Source: Ruminococcus flavefaciens (GTDB lineage: Bacteria; Bacillota_A; Clostridia; Oscillospirales; Ruminococcaceae). From it: 16,940 bases of DNA. A model generated the notes under the pieces. That model did not search any database and had not been told where the DNA came from. It was given only the letters and a program-made list of their open reading frames with translations. Positions 7,402 through 13,527 of the stretch are shown in pieces; within the stretch, counting starts at the first letter, position 1; the number at the start of each line of letters is the position of its first letter. Both the position numbers and the translations under genes were made by a program. The stretch is from the NCBI GenBank assembly GCA_004556875.1, contig SFFP01000016.1, positions 1 to 16,940 of the forward strand, in the 5' to 3' direction.

Positions 7402-8312
7402 TGGCTGATCTTTCTGTAAAAGTCTGCGGCGTAGACTTTAAAAATCCAATTATCCCTGCTTCGGGCGTTTTCGGCTACGGAAGAGAATATGAGGAGCTTT
7501 TCCCGCTCAACAAGCTGGGCGGTATCGCTACAAAGGGTACTACACTTCATCTCCGCACAGGTAATCTCGCTCCGAGAATAGCTGAAACTCCATCCGGTAT
7601 GCTCAACTCAGTAGGTCTCCAGAACCCCGGTATCGACCACTTTATCGACACTGAACTTCCATATCTTCTCACAAAGGACCTTGTTGTACTGGCAAATATC
7701 GCAGGCTCTACTCCCGAGGAATGTGCTGAGGTAGCCGCAAAGCTGGAAGACACAGATGTTCACATGATAGAGCTGAATATCTCCTGCCCTAACGTAAAAC
7801 AGGGCGGTGCAGCATTCGGTACAAGCTGCGAAATGGCTGCTGAGGTCACAAAGAGAGTCCGTGCAGTCACAAAAAAGCCTCTGGTAGTAAAGCTTTCACC
7901 TAACGTAACAAGTATTGCTGACATCGCAAAGTCAGTAGAGGCAGCAGGTGCAGACGCAGTTTCACTTATAAATACTCTCCTCGGCATGAGGATTGACATA
8001 AATACAGGCAGACCTATCCTCCGCAACAATGTGGGCGGTATGAGCGGTCCTGCGGTATTCCCTATCGCAGTCAGAATGGTATGGCAGGTGGCAAACGCTG
8101 TAAATATCCCTGTTATCGGCATGGGCGGCGTTTCCTCGGGACGCGACGCTATCGAGCTTATGATGGCTGGCGCTTCTGCTGTACAGGTAGGTGCAGCTAT
8201 CTTCACTGACCCATTTGCGCCTGTAAAGATAGTCGAAGAAATGAACGAATGGCTCGACAGCAAGGGCATCAGCTCCGTAAAGGACATAATCGGTACAGTA
8301 AAGCCCTGGTAA
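7401..8312 (+). CDS. pyrD: Dihydroorotate dehydrogenase B, catalytic subunit PyrD (class 1B)
   Basis: 303 residues, normal for class 1 enzymes. This FMN TIM-barrel protein converts dihydroorotate to orotate, the fourth step of pyrimidine synthesis, as a heterotetramer with PyrK in the cytoplasm. Visible signatures are the substrate/FMN segment ASGVFGYG (20-27), the NSVGLQNPG loop (69-77), the active-site NISCPN (126-131) whose C129 is the catalytic base of class 1 enzymes, and the phosphate-binding IGMGGVSSGRDA (239-250). A cysteine rather than a serine base, plus the adjoining pyrK, identifies class 1B. The ATG overlaps the last base of pyrK. The next gene follows after 27 bases with no terminator, so it is co-transcribed. 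Confidence 0.97.
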   Translation: MADLSVKVCGVDFKNPIIPASGVFGYGREYEELFPLNKLGGIATKGTTLHLRTGNLAPRIAETPSGMLNSVGLQNPGIDHFIDTELPYLLTKDLVVLANIAGSTPEECAEVAAKLEDTDVHMIELNISCPNVKQGGAAFGTSCEMAAEVTKRVRAVTKKPLVVKLSPNVTSIADIAKSVEAAGADAVSLINTLLGMRIDINTGRPILRNNVGGMSGPAVFPIAVRMVWQVANAVNIPVIGMGGVSSGRDAIELMMAGASAVQVGAAIFTDPFAPVKIVEEMNEWLDSKGISSVKDIIGTVKPW

Positions 8313-8339
8313 AAGAATAAACGAAAGGAGTCAGCCGCT

Positions 8340-9665
8340 TTGAATATTGACGAAAATGCTCGGATAATTCTCTCTGAGCTTGAAAAAAACGGCTTTGAAG
8401 CATATATGGTGGGCGGCTGTGTCCGCGACGGTATCATGGGACGGAAATGCCACGATACCGATATTACCACCAATGCTCTCCCTGAGCAGATAATAGATGT
8501 TTTCAGTGGATATAAGGTCATTCCCACCGGCATAAAGCACGGCACTGTCACTGTTATCTGCGGCGGCTCGCCTTTCGAGATAACCACCTACCGCATTGAC
8601 GGCAGCTACACCGACCACCGCCGTCCCGACAAGGTGGAGTTTACAAAAAATATCACCGCCGACCTTGCTCGCCGCGATTTTACGGTAAATGCTATCGCTA
8701 TGGACAAGGACGGCAATATAGTCGACCCTTTCGGAGGCAAAAATGATATAGATGCAGGTATCATTCGCTGTGTGGGCGGACCCGAAAAGCGTTTCAGCGA
8801 GGACGCCCTCAGAATAATGCGTGCGGTGCGCTTTTCAGCTCAGCTTGGTTTCAGTATCGAAGCTCATACCGCTGAATATGTTCACAAAATGCGCAATGAC
8901 CTGAAAAAAATATCCCGTGAACGCATTCGTGACGAACTTGACAAGCTCATCTGCGGTAAAAACTGCGTTGATGTGCTTCTCGGATACAGCGATATCATCA
9001 CCGCTGTTATACCCGAATTTCAGCCGTGTATCGGTCTCGACCAGCGTTCACCCTACCACAGATATACCGTGTGGGAGCACATAGTCCGCGCAGTTGCGGC
9101 TGCCCCGTGCAAGGATCTACAGCTTCGCAGAGCACTGCTTTTCCACGATATCGGCAAACCCTCCTGTATGACCCTTGATGAGACAGGACGGGGACACTTC
9201 AAAAAGCACGACAGTGTAGGCGCGGAAATGACCAAAACAGTCATGAAAGACCTGCGCTATGATAATAAAACTATCACGGCAGCGTCCGCCCTTATCGCTA
9301 ATCACAGCAAAAAAATACGAAATAGGTCAGACGTTAAGAAAATGATGTCAAAGATAGGCGATGAGCTTTTCTTCACGCTTATGGAGCTGAAAAAGTGTGA
9401 TAACTCCGCAAAAAACGAATTCGTACTTGAAGAGAACATCTTCTTCGACAAGCTTATTGCAGAGGGTCACGACATCATCAGCCGCGATGAATGCCGCAGT
9501 CTCCGCGGACTCGCCGTTACAGGCTCAGACCTTGCGGCTATTGGTCTTAAAGGTGCGGAAATAGGCGCGGCACAACAGGAAATACTCACTCTTGTTATGG
9601 AGCAGAAGCTCCGAAACAGCAGAGACGAGATAATAAAATTCGCAGAACAGAGGTGCAAGGCATGA
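8340..9665 (+). CDS. cca: CCA-adding tRNA nucleotidyltransferase with HD domain
   Basis: 441 residues from a TTG start at 8340, supported by GAAAGGAG nine bases upstream. The enzyme adds or repairs the 3'-terminal CCA of tRNAs without a template. The class II head is clear: MVGGCVRDGIMG (23-34), the catalytic metal pair D39 and D41 in HDTDITTNA, RRDFTVNAIAMD (111-122) and the base-selecting EDALR (154-158). An HD domain follows with H269-D270 in ALLFHDIGKP and a further histidine-rich stretch near 286-290; in related proteins this domain gives phosphatase or phosphodiesterase activity, which I do not assume here. It shares the pyrK operon and its stop overlaps the next start as ATGA, so translation of pflA is probably coupled. 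Confidence 0.93.
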   Translation: MNIDENARIILSELEKNGFEAYMVGGCVRDGIMGRKCHDTDITTNALPEQIIDVFSGYKVIPTGIKHGTVTVICGGSPFEITTYRIDGSYTDHRRPDKVEFTKNITADLARRDFTVNAIAMDKDGNIVDPFGGKNDIDAGIIRCVGGPEKRFSEDALRIMRAVRFSAQLGFSIEAHTAEYVHKMRNDLKKISRERIRDELDKLICGKNCVDVLLGYSDIITAVIPEFQPCIGLDQRSPYHRYTVWEHIVRAVAAAPCKDLQLRRALLFHDIGKPSCMTLDETGRGHFKKHDSVGAEMTKTVMKDLRYDNKTITAASALIANHSKKIRNRSDVKKMMSKIGDELFFTLMELKKCDNSAKNEFVLEENIFFDKLIAEGHDIISRDECRSLRGLAVTGSDLAAIGLKGAEIGAAQQEILTLVMEQKLRNSRDEIIKFAEQRCKA

Positions 9666-10405
9666 CAGGCAGAATTCATTCCACAGAGAGTTTCGGAACG
9701 GTGGACGGACCGGGAGTCCGCTTTGTGGTGTTTTTTCAGGGCTGTCCGCTGAGGTGCAAGTATTGCCACAATCCCGATACATGGGACTTTTCGGGCGGCA
9801 AAGAGACTACCGCAGAAGAGCTTATGAAAGAGTATGACTCCTACAAGGAGTTTCTGAAATCGGGCGGCATCACTGCAACAGGCGGCGAACCCCTTGCACA
9901 GCCTGAGTTCCTTGCCGAGCTTTTTTCTCTCGCAAAAAGCAAGGGCGTACACACCTGTCTTGACACTTCCGCAGGAGTATATGACCCTGCTCACCATGAA
10001 AAGATAGACGAAGCGCTGAAGTACACCGACCTTGTCATGCTGGATATCAAGCATATCGACAACGACTGTCACAAGGCACTTACAGGCAAGGGAAACAGCA
10101 ATATACTGGCATTTGCCGAGCATATCCGCGATTTGGGAATACCTGTGTGGATACGTCACGTCGTAGTCCCCGGCATTACAGATAAGTATGAGGAGCTTTT
10201 TGCTCTGGGTGAATTTCTCTCTACTCTCCGCAATCTTAAAGCACTGGATGTTCTCCCCTATCACGACATGGCAAAGCCTAAGTACGCTGAGCTTGGACTG
10301 GATTATCCTCTCGGTGATACGCCTCCGCTCACAAAGGAAGAAGCCATAAAGGCTCGCAACATCATCATGGACGGCATAAAATCAGGACTCCGCAAACAAA
10401 AATAA
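9662..10405 (+). CDS. pflA: Pyruvate formate-lyase activating enzyme (radical SAM)
   Basis: 247 residues. The ATG at 9662 overlaps the cca stop (ATGA) and has AGAGG about eight bases upstream; an in-frame GTG at 9653 is less likely. PflA uses S-adenosylmethionine and a 4Fe-4S cluster to place the glycyl radical on pyruvate formate-lyase, enabling fermentation of pyruvate to formate and acetyl-CoA. The radical SAM triad CPLRCKYC (C28, C32, C35) is in the CxxxCxxC spacing, HNPDTW follows as in PflA, and GGEP lies at 74-77. The compact length, without the extra ferredoxin insert found in many other glycyl-radical activases, favours PflA. No pflB is in the window, so the partner is inferred. It is last in the operon, followed by a strong terminator. 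Confidence 0.92.
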   Translation: MTGRIHSTESFGTVDGPGVRFVVFFQGCPLRCKYCHNPDTWDFSGGKETTAEELMKEYDSYKEFLKSGGITATGGEPLAQPEFLAELFSLAKSKGVHTCLDTSAGVYDPAHHEKIDEALKYTDLVMLDIKHIDNDCHKALTGKGNSNILAFAEHIRDLGIPVWIRHVVVPGITDKYEELFALGEFLSTLRNLKALDVLPYHDMAKPKYAELGLDYPLGDTPPLTKEEAIKARNIIMDGIKSGLRKQK

Positions 10406-10411
10406 TATCTC

Positions 10412-10442
10412 AAGACCTCTGACACACATCAGAGGTCTTTTT
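10412..10442 (+). terminator. Rho-independent terminator of the pyrK-pyrD-cca-pflA operon
   Basis: AAGACCTCTGA (10412-10422) pairs perfectly with TCAGAGGTCTT (10429-10439) around a 6-base loop, with a T tract directly after. The stem starts seven bases past the pflA stop. Confidence 0.92.
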
Positions 10443-10444
10443 CA

Positions 10445-10450
10445 TATAAT
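10445..10450 (+). promoter_or_regulatory. Weak candidate -10 box for asnB
   Basis: A TATAAT lies just past the pflA terminator, about 117 bases ahead of the asnB start. The best upstream match, CTGACA at 10419-10424, is 20 bases away and inside the terminator stem, so the promoter is doubtful. Nothing better was seen in 10443-10566. An inverted repeat, CAGCTTTG (10462-10469) and CAAAGCTG (10507-10514), would lie in the leader. Confidence 0.3.
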
Positions 10451-10566
10451 AAATCAAAATGCAGCTTTGTTGTATTCTGCCTTCTGCTTACTACTTACTA
10501 ATCTTGCAAAGCTGTGTCTTTAGTTATCCCAGCGTGCCGTATGCTGTAAAGCGGTGGAGAGATATT

Positions 10567-12384
10567 ATGTGCGGAATTGCAGGTGCTATAAGCTTTATTG
10601 AGGATATGCGCGAGGACATGAAAGTATACGAAAAAATGCGGAGAGCGCTTCTGCGCCGCGGTCCTGACCAGCACAGCATGATGCTGAGCCGTGAAGCCGC
10701 CCTTATCCACACCCGTCTTGCAGTCATAGACATTGACGGCGGCAGACAGCCTATGACCTACGGAAATTATACCATAGTCTACAACGGCGAGCTGTACAAT
10801 ACTTCCGAGCTTCGCAATGAGCTTGCAGACGAGTTTGCTTTCGATACCCATTCCGACACCGAGGTCGTGCTGAAAAGCTACATAAAATGGGGAAGCTCCT
10901 GCGTTGACAAATTCAACGGCATATTTGCATTTGCAATATATGACCAGCAGGAGCACCGCGTATTCCTCGCCCGTGACAGAATAGGTGTAAAGCCGCTTTT
11001 CTACTATGATACAGGCAATAAGCTCATATTTGCATCTGAACTTCCTGCTCTCCTTGAACACCCCGATATTCCCCATGAGATAGACCATGAGGGCGCGGCT
11101 GAGCTTCTTCTCATTGCCCCTGGAAGAACAATGGGCTGCGGAGTTATCCGCGGCGTGAAAGAAGTCAAAGCAGGCTGGTGCGGCTGCTACAGCGCAAAAG
11201 GTCTTGACATGTGGGAATACTGGCGGCTGAAAGCCTTTGAGCTTCACGAAAGCTTTGAACAGACCGCAGAGCACGTTCGTGAGCTTGTCCTTGACTCAAT
11301 TCGCCGCCAGCTCGTATCAGATGTGCCTGTCTGCACCTTCCTTTCGGGTGGACTTGACTCCAGCCTCATATCATCTGTTGCGGCTTCTGAAATGAGTAAA
11401 CAGGGCAGGACTCTCTCAACCTTTTCCGTGGATTACCGTGACAACGCAAAATACTTCAAAAGCAGTCACTTTCAGCCCGACAGCGACCCCGAGTACATCT
11501 CCTGCATGGCTGAATATCTCAAAACTGACCACCATTGGACGGTTATCGACACTCCCGAGCTTATTGACGCTCTCGATGAAGCCACCGAAGCAAGAGGACT
11601 CCCCGGTATGGCTGATGTGGACGCTTCACTGCTCCTGTTCTGCCGCGAGATAAAAAAATACGGAACTGTGGCGCTTTCGGGGGAGTGCGCTGACGAGATA
11701 TTCGGCGGCTACCCCTGGTACAGGGATAAGGATATCCGCATGACAGACGGCTTCCCGTGGGCGCAGAGCACTGCCTACCGCAAGCGCTTCATCTGCGATG
11801 ACTACGCTGCAAAGATAGATGCCGAGGACTATGTCTACAGCGCCTACCGCAAAACTGCCGATTACGCCATGAAGCTGCCCGATGACAGTCCCCTTGAATA
11901 CCGTATGCGCGAAATGACTCAGCTTAATTTTCACTGGTTCATGCAGACACTCCTTGACCGCAAGGACAGAATGTCCATGTACAGCGGTCTGGAAGTCCGT
12001 GTGCCCTTCTGCGACTACCGCATTGCCGAGTACCTTTACAACGTGCCGTGGGAGTACAAGGACTATATGGGCAGAGAAAAAGGACTCCTCCGCGAAGCCA
12101 TGAAGGATTGGCTGCCCGAAAAAGTCCTGTGGCGGAAAAAAAGTCCCTACCCTAAAACTCACAATCCTGCATTCCTTGAAGGAGTTGCCGCAAAGCTGAG
12201 GAATATCCTTGACAGCGGCGGAGAGCGGCTTACTCAGCTTGTTAAGCGCGATGAGCTTGAAAAGCTTCTCCGCGGAGAAGACCATGTGCAGTGGTACGGT
12301 CAGCTTATGAATTTGCCTCAGACTATCGCCTTTTTCATTCAGCTAAACTACTGGCTGGAACGTTTCGATATAAGTCTGAAATAA
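10567..12384 (+). CDS. asnB: Asparagine synthase (glutamine-hydrolysing)
   Basis: 605 residues. The ATG at 10567 is chosen because the glutaminase nucleophile must be residue 2 (MCGIAG) and GGAG lies seven bases upstream; an in-frame ATG at 10459 has no ribosome site. The enzyme makes asparagine from aspartate, glutamine and ATP in the cytoplasm. The N-terminal Ntn-type glutaminase (about 1-200) has C2, R50 in HTRLAVID, N73-G74 in VYNGELYN and D98 in SDTEV. The synthetase half (about 235-605) has the pyrophosphate loop LSGGLDSS (259-266) and the aspartyl-AMP region LSGECADEIFGGYPWY (370-385). All key residues are intact. Paralogues act in peptide or sugar modification, but the full motif set and lack of biosynthetic neighbours favour housekeeping AsnB. 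It is a single-gene unit. Confidence 0.94.
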   Translation: MCGIAGAISFIEDMREDMKVYEKMRRALLRRGPDQHSMMLSREAALIHTRLAVIDIDGGRQPMTYGNYTIVYNGELYNTSELRNELADEFAFDTHSDTEVVLKSYIKWGSSCVDKFNGIFAFAIYDQQEHRVFLARDRIGVKPLFYYDTGNKLIFASELPALLEHPDIPHEIDHEGAAELLLIAPGRTMGCGVIRGVKEVKAGWCGCYSAKGLDMWEYWRLKAFELHESFEQTAEHVRELVLDSIRRQLVSDVPVCTFLSGGLDSSLISSVAASEMSKQGRTLSTFSVDYRDNAKYFKSSHFQPDSDPEYISCMAEYLKTDHHWTVIDTPELIDALDEATEARGLPGMADVDASLLLFCREIKKYGTVALSGECADEIFGGYPWYRDKDIRMTDGFPWAQSTAYRKRFICDDYAAKIDAEDYVYSAYRKTADYAMKLPDDSPLEYRMREMTQLNFHWFMQTLLDRKDRMSMYSGLEVRVPFCDYRIAEYLYNVPWEYKDYMGREKGLLREAMKDWLPEKVLWRKKSPYPKTHNPAFLEGVAAKLRNILDSGGERLTQLVKRDELEKLLRGEDHVQWYGQLMNLPQTIAFFIQLNYWLERFDISLK

Positions 12385-12387
12385 CAA

Positions 12388-12417
12388 AGACCACAGCCAT
12401 TAACAAAGCTGTGGTCT
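12388..12417. terminator. Bidirectional terminator between asnB and the AraC-family gene
   Basis: AGACCACAGC (12388-12397) and GCTGTGGTCT (12408-12417) form a perfect 10-bp stem with a 10-base loop. It begins four bases past the asnB stop and its right arm overlaps the stop codon of the minus-strand regulator. The T tract is better on the minus-strand side. Confidence 0.75.
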
Positions 12418-13372
12418 ATATTTCGCTGATAACTGCGCCGCTTCGTCTGAACTCGCTCGGAGTCATACCCATGACCTCGGCAAACGCCTTTGAGAACTTG
12501 CTTCCGTTGTCGTATCCGCACTCACCTGCTATATCAAGCACAGTCCTGTCCGTATCGCGGAGAAGCTTTGCGGCACTTCGCATTTTCTGAGCGCGGACAT
12601 AGGCGTACACCGACTCTCCGTAAACACTGCGGAAGCTGTTTTTCAGCTGTGTGGGAGATACTCCGAACTGGTCTGCAAGCTGGTCAATGGTAAATCTCGT
12701 TCCCATATTCTCGCAGACAAAGCTGCACACATCCTTTGCAAGCTGCATCTGTGTGCGGCTGCAGCCCTGTTTCAGCGGAACAGCCAATGAGGTGTCGATA
12801 CTGCTCAGAAAGAGCATAAGCTCAATTATTTTTACCTTGAAATAGCCGTTTCTGATGCTTTCGGGCACTGTGTAAAGCTCGGAGAAAATATGCTCGAGCC
12901 TCTCCGTGGAACGTATAATGAAGCTTTCGCTGTGTCCGAGGAACTTTGATGAGAGCGCTTTCGGGTCAACTCCGAATTCGCGGATAAGTCCGCCCATACC
13001 CTTTTCGGCGATAGTTGTATCAATAATTACCGAAACACCGTGATAATGCCCTGTAGGAAAGCATATCTCCGCTTCACCGCCAAAAGAACGGTTCACAGAC
13101 AAGTCTCCCTGCGACAGATAGTAGTAATGCTTGCCGCTTCGCTGTTCAAAGCGTCCCTCGCGGCAGTGGTCTATCTCGATGATATTGCGCTCAGAAGCCG
13201 ATGCCGCAGTATATCTGCGCATATGAACGTCCCTGTAAACAAGCTTTACGCCGTCAAATACCCTGTATTCCGTAAGGAGTGCGCTTCCTGTTTCATTTCT
13301 GAATGTATAAACTTTCCCGTTATCATTTTTCGGAACTGTATTATTCACAGCCGAAACTGTCAGACTTTCCAT
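12416..13372 (-). CDS. AraC-family transcriptional regulator
   Basis: 318 residues. GGAGG at 13380-13384 lies seven bases ahead of the ATG at 13372. The C-terminal third (about 210-312) is the double helix-turn-helix of AraC proteins: a first helix pair in TIDQLADQFGVSPTQLKNSF (228-247) and a second in VLDIAGECGYDNGSKFSKAF (278-297), ending with MTPSEFRR. The N-terminal 200 residues look like the sensor half of PchR/YbtA-like members (a CREGRFE segment near 70-76 and YYLSQGDLSV near 84-93), which elsewhere sense siderophores or small ligands, but the effector here is unknown. Two 18-bp TGTTAGT...AACA elements lie directly upstream, suggesting autoregulation. It follows the pectate lyase on the same strand but is cut off from it by a 16-bp terminator. 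Its target is not evident. Confidence 0.9.
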   Translation of the reverse strand: MESLTVSAVNNTVPKNDNGKVYTFRNETGSALLTEYRVFDGVKLVYRDVHMRRYTAASASERNIIEIDHCREGRFEQRSGKHYYYLSQGDLSVNRSFGGEAEICFPTGHYHGVSVIIDTTIAEKGMGGLIREFGVDPKALSSKFLGHSESFIIRSTERLEHIFSELYTVPESIRNGYFKVKIIELMLFLSSIDTSLAVPLKQGCSRTQMQLAKDVCSFVCENMGTRFTIDQLADQFGVSPTQLKNSFRSVYGESVYAYVRAQKMRSAAKLLRDTDRTVLDIAGECGYDNGSKFSKAFAEVMGMTPSEFRRSGAVISEI

Positions 13373-13388
13373 TTGCGCACCTCCAAAG

Positions 13389-13406
13389 TGTTAGTATATA
13401 CCAACA
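13389..13406. promoter_or_regulatory. 18-bp near-perfect palindrome before the AraC-family gene (candidate operator)
   Basis: TGTTAGTATATACCAACA is symmetric at 8 of 9 base pairs. It lies only 5 bases from the GGAGG ribosome site of the regulator, so it would sit in the leader or overlap the core promoter. The same half-site, TGTTAGTATA, recurs at 13426-13435. Confidence 0.55.
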
Positions 13407-13441
13407 TATATTTTACAACTTTATTTGTTAGTATAAGCAAA

Positions 13442-13459
13442 TGTTAGTCTTGGTTAACA
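13442..13459. promoter_or_regulatory. Second 18-bp TGTTAGT...AACA element before the AraC-family gene
   Basis: TGTTAGTCTTGGTTAACA has the same length and ends as the palindrome 53 bases away and shares its first seven bases; 6 of 9 base pairs are symmetric. It overlaps the likely -35 area of the minus-strand regulator (TTGTTA read at 13460-13455). It may be a weaker site of the same protein. Confidence 0.45.
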
Positions 13460-13462
13460 AAA

Positions 13463-13503
13463 AATATCCCGAAAGAGTCTTCCTTCCACTCTTTCGGGAT
13501 ATT
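13463..13503 (-). terminator. Rho-independent terminator of the pectate lyase gene
   Basis: A perfect 16-bp stem (13463-13478 with 13488-13503) surrounds a 9-base loop. On the minus strand it is followed by a TTTT-rich run. A small GGCTG/CAGCC hairpin (13512-13525) lies between it and the stop codon. It separates the lyase from the downstream regulator. Confidence 0.9.
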
Positions 13504-13527
13504 GTATAAATGGCTGTTTTCAGCCGT

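Noticed and set aside
7760..8587. Long minus-strand open frame opposite pyrD and cca
   Set aside because: It is antisense to two clear enzyme genes, has no recognisable motif and no ribosome site; it reflects codon bias of the real genes.
10459..10566. 36-codon in-frame N-terminal extension of asnB, or a leader peptide
   Set aside because: No ribosome site precedes the ATG at 10459, the codons show no Asn run, and the enzyme needs Cys directly after its first Met, which fits the start at 10567.
10443..10566. T-box riboswitch before asnB
   Set aside because: At about 120 bases there is no room for the conserved stems and no T-box core or second terminator was seen.
9467..11274. Minus-strand open frames opposite cca/pflA (9467-10264) and asnB (10498-11274)
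   Set aside because: Composition-driven shadows of strongly supported plus-strand genes. They are Cys/Ser-rich without domain signatures and cross the pflA terminator region.
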